Assembly (NCBI RefSeq): GCF_902497875.1
Contig: NZ_CABVHY010000027.1
Coordinates: 1 to 64,000 of the forward strand
Length of the DNA: 64,000 nt
Direction of reading: 5' to 3'
DNA from: Pseudomonas fluorescens
GTDB taxonomy: Bacteria > Pseudomonadota > Gammaproteobacteria > Pseudomonadales > Pseudomonadaceae
Numbering within the stretch: position 1 is the stretch's first letter; every line of letters begins with the position of its first letter. Position numbers and translations under genes: made by a program. Of the stretch, positions 33,706-41,243 are shown in pieces. Under the pieces are notes generated by a model. It was not told where the DNA came from. It did no database searches and saw nothing but the letters and a program-made list of their open reading frames with translations.

Positions 33706-35183
33706 GACGTGAATTCCTCAGAAGAGACAGATGAGGTGAGGCATTGTCGGTAGTGTTCGACAATGGCTTCGCGACGAGGACGGCCGTTAGCAGTGAGCAA
33801 GCCGTTGGCTGGCGTAAAGGGTTGATCGAGACGGGTCCAATGGTGAACCCGGGCATAATCCGGCAGCGCCTGATTGACCTGGGCCACGGCGGCACCGAGC
33901 TCGCTGTCGGTGCACTGCGCGTTGTGTGGCCACAGCAACGCATGGTTACTCGGTAGCGCTTCACCGTAGACGAACGCCTGGGCGATGTGGCTGCGCTGGG
34001 TCAATTCAGCCTCGACCCATTCGGGGTTCACATTGCGGCCAAAACTGGTGACAAACTGGTGCTTCTTGCGGCCTTTGAGATAGAGAAAACCTTCGGCATC
34101 GAACTCACCCAGATCACCGCTGTGCCACCAGTCACTGGACTCAGGCGCTTCCCCCAGATACCCCAGCATCGGTGAACCGCTGATCAGTACCTCGCCGTCC
34201 TCGGCCAGACGAATCTGCACATGAGGCAAGGGTTTGCCGACGCTGCCGGGGCGCAGCGCACCTGGACGGTTGAGACACACCACCGAGGCGCATTCGGACA
34301 AGCCATAGCCCTCGTAAACCGGCAAACCAAGACGTTGTGCCCGTTGCAGCAGCTCCAGCGAGACCCGGGCGCCCCCCACCGCGGCGAAGCGCAATGTCGA
34401 GGTGTTGAAGGCTTTTTGCTCGGCGGCGCTGACCAGCAGCAGCAACAATTGCGGCACCAGAATCAGGCTTTCAGGTTTGCGCTGGGCCAGGCAGCCGAGC
34501 AGTTTCGGGATATCCACCCCGCTTGCACCTTGAATCCCCAGTGTTCGCTGGCTCGGCAGGCTCAAAATGGCGCCGGCATACAGCGCGGCGTAACAACCGA
34601 GGTTTTCCAGCAGGATCGCTATCGGCAGTAACGCCAAGTGATGGCGCGTGTCGTTCGGCCGGCTGGCTTGATCCAGTTCGCGAGCAACCGTCAGCAAGCT
34701 GTCGGCACTCAGGCAGACGCCTTTCGGGGTGCCGGTGGTACCGGAAGTAAAGGTGAGCTTTGCCGTGCCCTCGGGTAGGCGCTTGGGGCCGGTGAAAGTC
34801 CGACGCCAGAATTCGCCGCTCTTTACATAACCGGCGCGTTCCAGTTCCGGGGCCAGATCATCCCCGGCGATGACCAGCTGCGCCTGGCTTTGCTCCAGAC
34901 AGTAACGACGCTGGGCAGGACTGAAGAAACCCGGCAACGTCAGACAGGTCAGCCCTTCGAACAGCACCGCAAGATCCCAGAGCATGGCGTCCGCACCGTT
35001 CTCCAGTATCAGCGCGACAACACCCACCCGTTCATCGCGCAGCCGCTGCTGCCGATAGACCACTTCGGCATACAGCGTGGCGTAGTCCAGCTGCAATTTA
35101 TCACCCCATATTGCCAGGGCATTGGTCTTTTGTTCGGCATGCTTGCGCAATGCTTGTTGGAATCGCAGCACTTCAGGCGACAT
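33702..35183 (-). CDS. AMP-dependent acyl ligase (long-chain acyl-CoA synthetase-like)
   Basis: The 493-residue adenylating enzyme has motif A3 (LTFTSGTTGTPKGVCLS), A5 (YEGYGLSECASVV), A7 (WHSGDLGEFDAEGFLYLKGR) and A8 (FGRNVNPEWVEAEL). It should activate a carboxylate, probably a fatty acid, with ATP. The C-terminal A10 motif reads NGLLTANGRPRRE: where the acyl-CoA synthetases have the catalytic lysine (as in NGLLTPTxKLxR) there is an arginine. The start at 35183 is the MSPEVLRF opening; it overlaps the upstream hemolysin-family gene by 11 bases. No carrier-protein gene is in the cluster. Confidence 0.85.
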   Translation of the reverse strand: MSPEVLRFQQALRKHAEQKTNALAIWGDKLQLDYATLYAEVVYRQQRLRDERVGVVALILENGADAMLWDLAVLFEGLTCLTLPGFFSPAQRRYCLEQSQAQLVIAGDDLAPELERAGYVKSGEFWRRTFTGPKRLPEGTAKLTFTSGTTGTPKGVCLSADSLLTVARELDQASRPNDTRHHLALLPIAILLENLGCYAALYAGAILSLPSQRTLGIQGASGVDIPKLLGCLAQRKPESLILVPQLLLLLVSAAEQKAFNTSTLRFAAVGGARVSLELLQRAQRLGLPVYEGYGLSECASVVCLNRPGALRPGSVGKPLPHVQIRLAEDGEVLISGSPMLGYLGEAPESSDWWHSGDLGEFDAEGFLYLKGRKKHQFVTSFGRNVNPEWVEAELTQRSHIAQAFVYGEALPSNHALLWPHNAQCTDSELGAAVAQVNQALPDYARVHHWTRLDQPFTPANGLLTANGRPRREAIVEHYRQCLTSSVSSEEFTS

Positions 35184-35850
35184 GACTGGTTTCCTCGATC
35201 GACGACGGCAAACCGAGGCGGTTGAACATCCCCATGTTGCGCAAGTGAATGAAGCCGGCGCGAATATTGCCCACATGCACGGACGGCCGACTCTCGTAGT
35301 AACTGCCCCAGGCGTGTCGATCCTCTCCCAGGCGCTGTGGATCGGCGACGCACAACGTCACGGGGCGCAATCCCAGGCGATGGAAGCTGTTGAGCAAACC
35401 GATGCTGCCGGTGAACGCCACCCACTCAAGCCCCCCCATCGCCAGCACATAGGTCATGGCGACGATGCTCAGGCGAGCGCTGCCGGTATCGATGGCGGCA
35501 AGATTGCCAACCTCGACAATGCCCGCACGGTCAACCGGGCGATCTGCAGCCGCACAGATCTGCGGTTCGATAGGATCGTCCAGGTAGCGCTCGAGAAACA
35601 TTGGCCCAGCGCTGGCCAACCGCACACCGGCCACCGCATTGAGCCTGCCCGCTGCGTTGTTGAGCCCGAACAGTTCAGGCATGAAATGGCGTATCTCGGC
35701 GCCATGGGCCTGGCGAAATCGCTGCTGAACAAAGGTTTCGAATACCGGACGCGACTCATCATCGGGCAATGCCCTGAGCAGGCTCATGGCGGGTGTCTCG
35801 GCATTGCCGAAACGCAGGGGTAAGCGGATGTTCCAGTCGAAACCGGGCAT
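35173..35850 (-). CDS. thermostable-hemolysin family protein (GNAT-like fold)
   Basis: The 225-residue protein matches the family named after the Vibrio thermostable hemolysin (delta-VPH, Pfam T_hemolysin). Despite the name it looks like an acyltransferase-type fold: an N-terminal VFETFVQQRFRQAHGAEIRH, a central AAGRLNAVAGVRLASAGPMF and EVGNLAAID before the C-terminal VTLCVADPQRLGEDRHAWGS. It may be an enzyme rather than a toxin. The start at 35850 is set by GGAGG ten bases upstream. First gene of the seven-gene unit. Haemolytic activity is not implied by the sequence. Confidence 0.8.
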   Translation of the reverse strand: MPGFDWNIRLPLRFGNAETPAMSLLRALPDDESRPVFETFVQQRFRQAHGAEIRHFMPELFGLNNAAGRLNAVAGVRLASAGPMFLERYLDDPIEPQICAAADRPVDRAGIVEVGNLAAIDTGSARLSIVAMTYVLAMGGLEWVAFTGSIGLLNSFHRLGLRPVTLCVADPQRLGEDRHAWGSYYESRPSVHVGNIRAGFIHLRNMGMFNRLGLPSSIEETSHVA

Positions 35851-35900
35851 TGGAAGAACTCCTCCCATGAATAATCGTGGGTGGAGTATCTGTGGCGATT

Positions 35901-35917
35901 CTTAACGGAATCTGAAG
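35901..35917 (-). promoter_or_regulatory. response-regulator box facing the seven-gene operon
   Basis: Read on the minus strand the 17 bases are CTTCAGATTCCGTTAAG, a direct repeat TTCAG-N6-TTAAG with 11-base spacing, as bound by QseB/PmrA/BqsR-type regulators. It lies 51-67 bases upstream of the hemolysin-family start. A GATACT hexamer downstream on that strand could be the -10. Confidence 0.6.
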
Positions 35918-35943
35918 GTGTATCTGGATGAGGGATGAGCGGT

Positions 35944-35960
35944 CTTCAGATTGTCTTAAG
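35944..35960 (+). promoter_or_regulatory. response-regulator box facing the cytochrome b561 gene
   Basis: On the plus strand the bases are CTTCAGATTGTCTTAAG, again TTCAG-N6-TTAAG and identical to the opposite box at 14 of 17 positions. It lies 56-72 bases upstream of the b561 start. The two boxes form a large inverted arrangement in the shared divergent promoter. Confidence 0.6.
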
Positions 35961-36015
35961 TCTGCCAAGCCAAGGTGTCGCAGACCACAAGCCGAGACAC
36001 CCACGAGGTCCATTC

Positions 36016-36558
36016 ATGAATCCCGATTTATTGCCGCGCTATGCAAGACTATCAATTACCCTGCACTGGCTGATGCTGGCGCTGTTTGTCGGCGTCTACG
36101 GCTGTATTGAGATCAAAGGACTGCTACCGCGAGGCCATGCATTGAAGGCTCCACTGCTGGGTGCCCATGCCCTGTTCGGCATGGCGATTTTTGCCTTGGT
36201 CTGGGTCCGCTTGCTGGGCCGTTTGAAACAACGCCCGCCGATCTTGCCGCAACCACCTGCCTGGCAGACCGCACTGGCACGCCTGACCCACCTGGCGCTG
36301 TACGTGCTGATGATCGTCACACCGATACTGGCTTGGTTGATGCTCAGTGCAGCGGGTAAACCGGTTCCCTGGTTCGGGTTCTCCCTGCCCTCGCCGATTG
36401 CTCTGGATTCTGCAATGGCCAAGCAATTCAAAGAGTGGCATGAGTTGATGGGCAGTGCCGGGTACTGGCTGATCGGAATACATGCTGGCGCGGGGCTTTA
36501 TCATCATTACTGGGTGGGCGATAACGCCCTTGCGCGGATATTGCCCAAACGTCTCTAG
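36016..36558 (+). CDS. cytochrome b561 family protein
   Basis: A 180-residue, four-helix b-type cytochrome. Family features are RYARLSITLHWLMLALF at the N-terminus, a histidine in LGAHALFGMAIF, LTHLALYVLMIV in helix 3 and WHELMGSAGYWLIGIHAGAGLYHHY in helix 4, giving the expected haem ligands. GAGG before the start at 36016 supports it over a longer frame. The gene is divergent from the seven-gene oxidase operon and has its own copy of the regulator box. It may supply electrons to the di-metal oxidase or maintain redox balance in that system; this is inference. Confidence 0.9.
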   Translation: MNPDLLPRYARLSITLHWLMLALFVGVYGCIEIKGLLPRGHALKAPLLGAHALFGMAIFALVWVRLLGRLKQRPPILPQPPAWQTALARLTHLALYVLMIVTPILAWLMLSAAGKPVPWFGFSLPSPIALDSAMAKQFKEWHELMGSAGYWLIGIHAGAGLYHHYWVGDNALARILPKRL

Positions 36559-36612
36559 CCTTGCCCCGATCTCGCTCCACCTCCCACGTGGAACGAGATC
36601 GGAGTGCGACGC

Positions 36613-36966
36613 CTAAGCGCTCACGATCATCTCGAAGCCGCCGAAAATCATCCGCTGCCCATCGAAGGGCATGGGATTGACGTCCGGTTGGATCCGGGGG
36701 TCGGCCATGACCTTCTGCATACCCGCGTCGCGCGTCTGGCGGGACGGCCAGATGATCCACGAAAAGACCACGGTTTCGTCGTCCTTGACTTTCACCGCCA
36801 TCGGGAATGAGGTCAGCTTGCCTTCGGGCACGTCGTCGCCCCAGCACTCGGCGACACTCAATGCGCCGTACTCTTTGAAGATCGCCGCAGCGGACTCGGC
36901 ATGCTGCTTGAACTTTTCGCGGTTGGCGGTAGGCACGGCGGCAACAAAACCATCGACATAGGACAT
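36613..36966 (-). CDS. DUF1428 family protein
   Basis: A 117-residue protein with the family opening MSYVDGFVAAVPTANREKF and the later YGALSVAECWGDDVPEGKLT, VFSWIIWPSRQTRDAG and PFDGQRMIFGGFE. The fold is a ferredoxin-like dimeric alpha+beta barrel; no function has been shown for the family. AGGAG seven bases upstream sets the start. Bases 36701-36722 are repeated exactly in the scar at 29312-29333. Confidence 0.88.
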   Translation of the reverse strand: MSYVDGFVAAVPTANREKFKQHAESAAAIFKEYGALSVAECWGDDVPEGKLTSFPMAVKVKDDETVVFSWIIWPSRQTRDAGMQKVMADPRIQPDVNPMPFDGQRMIFGGFEMIVSA

Positions 36967-37280
36967 GATCAATCTCCTGCCTGGGTTGCGTGAAAAGCTG
37001 CAATCGAACTTGGGCGGATCGCTTCGTCGATTGCAGTTCGTTCGGCCTTTTAGTCGATCCGGTAGACGTCATATCGACATGAAAAATCGATCAAGCCGAC
37101 CGACGGCCATTTCCGCTAAATCAGAATGATCCGACGATTGATGTCTATGCTGAAGCGTCTGACGTCAGGGGACTACAGCGCTGCAACCAATGAAGGCTGC
37201 TATTGCCAAAGAACTTGAGCAACAGCTTGACCACGGTTGGATAGCGGCAGTAACCCCACTGCAACAAACAGGAGGGAATC
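36967..37280. other. intergenic region, no gene seen
   Basis: About 310 bases between the divergent DUF1428 and DJ-1/PfpI genes. I see no gene or clear repeat. The last part (AACAGGAGGGAATC) is the ribosome-binding site of the DJ-1/PfpI gene. Confidence 0.5.
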
Positions 37281-37961
37281 ATGAGCAAGAAAATTCTGGT
37301 GGTAGTGACCAGCGTCGAGAAATACCCGAGCCTGCACCGCGCGACCGGTTTGTGGCTCGGCGAGGCGGTACACTTTGTCGATAAAGTCCAGGCCGCCGGT
37401 TACGCGGTCGACTATGTCAGCCCTCAGGGCGGCTACACCCCCATTGATCCCCACAGCCTGTCCATGGCGCAACCGATCGACTGGGAGTGGTATCACGACA
37501 AGGCGTTCATGAACCGACTGGGCACGACGCTCAAGCCGAGCGAGGTCAATGCCGATGACTATGTCGCTATCTACTATGCCGGTGGCCATGGCGTAATGTG
37601 GGATTTCCCCGGGAACACCGAACTGCAGGCCGTGAGCCGAAAAATCTACGAAAGTGGCGGCGTGGTTTCCTCGGTTTGCCACGGCGCCGTGGGCTTACTC
37701 AACATCAAACTGTCTGACGGATCCTTGCTGATCAAGGACAAGCAGGTCACCGGTTTTTCCAACGAGGAAGAAAAAATCGCCGAACTGGATAAACACGTGC
37801 CCTTCCTCACCGAGTATGAATTGGTTGCCCGTGGCGGCGTGTACAAAAAGGCCGACGATCCCTGGGTTCCGTTTGCGATTGCCGATGAACGGGTGGTCAC
37901 TGGCCAGAACCCTGCTTCGGGTGGTTCTGTCGCCGACCTGGTGCTGGCAGCCCTGAAATAG
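37281..37961 (+). CDS. DJ-1/PfpI family protein (Hsp31-like)
   Basis: The 226-residue protein belongs to the type 1 glutamine-amidotransferase-like DJ-1/PfpI superfamily. The nucleophile elbow is VSSVCHGAVGLLN with the Cys-His pair, the conserved glutamate region is near the N-terminal TGLWLGEAVHF, and YYAGGHGVMWDFP supplies the oxyanion segment. This matches Hsp31-type chaperone/glyoxalase III proteins. A strong AGGAGG is present before the start. A stem-loop terminator follows. Confidence 0.88.
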   Translation: MSKKILVVVTSVEKYPSLHRATGLWLGEAVHFVDKVQAAGYAVDYVSPQGGYTPIDPHSLSMAQPIDWEWYHDKAFMNRLGTTLKPSEVNADDYVAIYYAGGHGVMWDFPGNTELQAVSRKIYESGGVVSSVCHGAVGLLNIKLSDGSLLIKDKQVTGFSNEEEKIAELDKHVPFLTEYELVARGGVYKKADDPWVPFAIADERVVTGQNPASGGSVADLVLAALK

Positions 37962-37977
37962 ACCTTCAACCAAGGGG

Positions 37978-38020
37978 AAATCCAGAGTGTCCAGGTGAGT
38001 TGAAGGACATTCTGGATTTT
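37978..38020 (+). terminator. intrinsic terminator after the DJ-1/PfpI gene
   Basis: AAATCCAGAGTGTCC pairs with GGACATTCTGGATTT (one G-T pair) and ends in TTTT. The A-rich left arm means it could also work for the convergent DUF427 gene. Confidence 0.65.
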
Positions 38021-38060
38021 GCCGATAAGGGGAGCTTCTTTATCTCCTGAAAAACGACAA

Positions 38061-38429
38061 TCAAACCTCGGCGTCGAGGAGTTCGAACTGCACTTGATCG
38101 GGATAGAACGCCAGGTATCCGCGAATCTGTTCCACCGACACCTTGGGGTCCTCATAACTCCATACCGCGTTGGCGCCTTCATGCCCCGGGACTTGCAGAC
38201 TGAAATAGCTGGCATCGCCCTTGTAGGGGCAATAGCTGGTGTGATCGGTGCGGGCGAAGTACTTTTCTTCGATGTCCTCCCGCGGGACGTAGTACACCGG
38301 AGGGTAATTGGTCTCAAGCAACACCAGCGCCCGTGCGGACGCGGCCACCTGGATACCGTGAAACTTCACCAGCAGGCAGCCGGGCTGCTCGGCGATGGTG
38401 ATAACAGGACTGGGACCTGAGCTTTTCAT
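38061..38429 (-). CDS. DUF427 family protein
   Basis: A 122-residue single-domain DUF427 protein. The family pattern includes VKFHGIQVAASARALVLLET, PPVYYVPREDIEEKYFARTD, then HTSYCPYKGDASYFSL and ANAVWSYEDP, with the end VSVEQIRGYLAFYPDQV. The fold is a small beta-tent; the biochemical role is unknown. It converges on the DJ-1/PfpI gene. Confidence 0.92.
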   Translation of the reverse strand: MKSSGPSPVITIAEQPGCLLVKFHGIQVAASARALVLLETNYPPVYYVPREDIEEKYFARTDHTSYCPYKGDASYFSLQVPGHEGANAVWSYEDPKVSVEQIRGYLAFYPDQVQFELLDAEV

Positions 38430-38679
38430 GGAATACGTTCCTCATGACGGTGATGGACCTGTAGGCAAGGATTGCCCACGACGGGATGCGCAGCAGCCCT
38501 GAAACCTGAGACTACGATCTATCAGGTATAACCCAGGTTTCGCAATCACAACGGCTTCGCAGCCGAACGGGACGATGCGGCGTTCCGACAAGCTCCCTTG
38601 CCTCCTTTTTCCCTTGTAGGGGCTCTGGCACTGCAATTGTGTTTAAAATGCCGCCCCTTCAAATTGCCGACCTTGCCCG

Positions 38680-39621
38680 ATGACTCCTGACGCCCTTTGC
38701 ACCCTGCATCACCATTTGCTGACGGCCCTGGCATCTGCCCCGGAAGAAACCCGTCGCCTGTTCCATGGTCGGGGCCGGTGCTGGCCGGGGCTGGAACAAC
38801 TGACTGTCGACTGGATGCAGGGCGTGGTCCTGGTCTCGCTGTTCAAGGAGCCTGAGCAGGCCCAGCTGGAGGCATTGAAGCAGTTGCTGATGGAGATCAC
38901 GGCGTCACCTGAGTGGCATACGTCCGGTGCTCACAGGTTACTGCTGCAACACCGCTACCTGCCGCAAAGCACCACCGAATGGCTGTTGGGAGAGGCTATC
39001 GAGGAGTGGACACTTACCGAGGGCGGCCTGCGTTATCGGGTGGACCTGGGCAAGAAACAGAACAACGGCCTGTTTCTCGACATGCGTTACGGCCGCAATT
39101 GGGTGCGGGCCAATGCCCAGGGCAAGCGTGTGTTGAATCTGTTCGCCTATACCTGCGGGTTTTCGGTGGCCGCCATCGCCGGCGGCGCGGAGCATGTGGT
39201 CAATCTGGACATGTCCCGCGCGGCCCTGAGCCGTGGGCGCGACAATCACCGGCTCAACGGCCACGACCTGAGCAAGGTGAGTTTTCTCGGCCACGACCTG
39301 TTCAAGTCCTGGGGCAAGGTGATCAACACCGGACCTTACGACCTGGTGATCATCGACCCACCGTCCTTCCAGAAAGGCAGCTTTCTGCTGACCAAGGACT
39401 ACCAGCGTGTATTGCGCCGCCTGCCGGAACTGCTCAGCAGCCAGGGCTCCGTACTGGCCTGTATGAACGACCCGGCCATAGGCCCGGATTTCCTCATCGA
39501 CGGCGTCACCCGCGAAGCCCCGAGCCTGCGCTTTGAACAGCGCCTGGAAAACCCGCCGGAATTTGCCGATGCCGACGCTGACAGCGGCTTGAAGGCATTG
39601 GTGTTCAAGCAAGGTGAATGA
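38680..39621 (+). CDS. class I SAM-dependent methyltransferase, RlmI/RlmK-like
   Basis: The 313-residue protein has an N-terminal RNA-binding-like part and a C-terminal Rossmann methyltransferase. Motif I is VLNLFAYTCGFSVAAIAGGA, the acidic strand is VNLDMSRAALSRGRDN and motif IV is LVIIDPPSFQKGSF, the DPPSF typical of the YccW/RlmI and RlmK-L groups that methylate 23S rRNA bases. The N-terminal PUA domain of RlmI is not obvious, so the exact target is uncertain. It is monocistronic. Confidence 0.85.
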   Translation: MTPDALCTLHHHLLTALASAPEETRRLFHGRGRCWPGLEQLTVDWMQGVVLVSLFKEPEQAQLEALKQLLMEITASPEWHTSGAHRLLLQHRYLPQSTTEWLLGEAIEEWTLTEGGLRYRVDLGKKQNNGLFLDMRYGRNWVRANAQGKRVLNLFAYTCGFSVAAIAGGAEHVVNLDMSRAALSRGRDNHRLNGHDLSKVSFLGHDLFKSWGKVINTGPYDLVIIDPPSFQKGSFLLTKDYQRVLRRLPELLSSQGSVLACMNDPAIGPDFLIDGVTREAPSLRFEQRLENPPEFADADADSGLKALVFKQGE

Positions 39622-39676
39622 CCGCTGTTTTCAGCCAGAAGCGGAGGTTGGAGTTGCCAAGTCCGCTTCGTCAGGC

Positions 39677-41080
39677 CTATGAACTGCGTTCAACCGACAC
39701 GGCAAGGGCTGATGTCCGGGCCAGCAGGTAATAGAGGATACCCGGCACCACCAGACCCACGATCCAGGAAATATCCACGCCGCCGAGCTGCGCGACCATC
39801 GGCCCGGAGTAGAACTTGGTGTCGACAAACGGCAGCTGGATCAACACCCCCATGACATACACGCTGATCCCCAACATGTTCCAGCGGCCGTAGCGACCCG
39901 CCGGGTCGGACAACGCCGGGATGTCATAACGCTCCTTGTTGATGAAGTAATAATCCACAAGGTTGATCGCGCTCCAGGGTGTGAAGAACGTCAGCAAAAA
40001 CAGAATGAAGTACTTGAACGTCGTGAGAAACGAGTGCTGACCCAGCAGTGCGAGCGTGGTGGACGCCGCGACAATCCCCAGCACAAACAGCATGCGCTGC
40101 CCGGCGGATATCTCCAGGCGACTACGGAAGCCACTGATAATGGTGGCAACGCACATAAAGCTGCCATAGGCGTTGAGGGTGGACACCGTGACCTTGCCGA
40201 ACACCACGCTCAAGTACAGCAGGGAAGCCATCACCCCGGTACTGCCCAAGCCGACAATGGTGGCCACCTCGTGACCGCGGAAATTAGCGCCCGCCAAAGC
40301 TGCGGCGAACACCCCCAGTACCATGGAAGCCTGGGCGCCCAGCACCGTACCCAGGCCGACCGCCGCAAACGTCTTCCAGGACGAGGTCTTGCTCGGCAGG
40401 TAGCGTGAGTAGTCGGCCACATAGGGGCCAAAGGCGATCTGCCAGGACGCGGAAAGGGACACCGCCAGCAGGAAGGTGCTCCAGCCGAAGTGACGGTTTT
40501 CCAGCAACAGCCCGATATCGTTGAGTGTCATCAGCCGGGTGAACAGATAGGCGAAGGCAATGATCCCCAGCACGCTGGCTACCCTTCCGACCAGGTGGAT
40601 GACCCGATACCCGAAGATGGTCAGAAACGCGATGCAGGAGGCGAAAATCAGGATACCGGCGCTGTCGCTGACATCGATCAACTGAGCAATGGCCTGCCCC
40701 GACAGTACCGCGCCGGTGGCGCTGAAGCCGAGATACATCAGGCACACCAGCACAATCGGGATGGCCGCCCCATAGACGCCGAACTGCACGCGACTGGAGA
40801 TCATCTGCGGCAGCCCGAGTTTCGGCCCTTGCGCAGCGTGCAGGGCAACTACCGCACCGCCGAGCAGCTGGCCGATCAGCAAGCCAATGAGTGACCAGAA
40901 CACATCGCCGCCCAGCACCACGGCCAAGGCACCGGTGACGATCGCGGTGATCTGCAAGTTGGCGCCGAGCCACAGGGTGAACTGGCTGTAGAGGCTGCCA
41001 TGACGCTCGGCCTCGGGAATGTAATCGATCGAACGCGTCTCGATCAGGGGGTTTCGCTGATTATCGCTGACCTTGGTCAT
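39677..41080 (-). CDS. NCS1 family permease (cytosine/purine/hydantoin type)
   Basis: The 467-residue inner-membrane transporter has about 12 helices. The N-terminal SIDYIPEAERHGSLYSQFTL and LWLGANLQITAIVTGALAVV match the nucleobase:cation symporter-1 family, and IAFGPYVADYSRYLP is the conserved helix 6 segment. Substrates of the family are cytosine, purines, allantoin, hydantoins and thiamine. It shares orientation with the amidohydrolase and LuxR genes upstream, with a REP pair in between, so uptake of the amidohydrolase substrate is a reasonable guess. Confidence 0.9.
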   Translation of the reverse strand: MTKVSDNQRNPLIETRSIDYIPEAERHGSLYSQFTLWLGANLQITAIVTGALAVVLGGDVFWSLIGLLIGQLLGGAVVALHAAQGPKLGLPQMISSRVQFGVYGAAIPIVLVCLMYLGFSATGAVLSGQAIAQLIDVSDSAGILIFASCIAFLTIFGYRVIHLVGRVASVLGIIAFAYLFTRLMTLNDIGLLLENRHFGWSTFLLAVSLSASWQIAFGPYVADYSRYLPSKTSSWKTFAAVGLGTVLGAQASMVLGVFAAALAGANFRGHEVATIVGLGSTGVMASLLYLSVVFGKVTVSTLNAYGSFMCVATIISGFRSRLEISAGQRMLFVLGIVAASTTLALLGQHSFLTTFKYFILFLLTFFTPWSAINLVDYYFINKERYDIPALSDPAGRYGRWNMLGISVYVMGVLIQLPFVDTKFYSGPMVAQLGGVDISWIVGLVVPGILYYLLARTSALAVSVERSS

Positions 41081-41117
41081 TGTTGTTTTTCTCTTCTTAT
41101 GGGCAGACGCATGGCAG

Positions 41118-41217
41118 TGTAGGAGCGAGCTTGCTCGCGATGGACGTTAACGAAAACGCGGGCTTTCTGAATGAACGCGCTGCCCTTGAGTCCATCGCGA
41201 GCAAGCTCGCTCCTACA
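41118..41217. repeat. REP pair between the permease and amidohydrolase genes
   Basis: Two 27-base arms, TGTAGGAGCGAGCTTGCTCG.. and ..CGAGCAAGCTCGCTCCTACA, are perfect inverted copies around a 46-base centre. Same type as the REP pair at 11558-11624. Confidence 0.93.
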
Positions 41218-41243
41218 GTGGCATTGGGGCAAATGGTGTTTTT

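Noticed and set aside
35173..35850. Haemolysin toxin
   Set aside because: The family name is historical; gene context and fold features point to an enzyme in a biosynthetic operon, so no toxin function is claimed.
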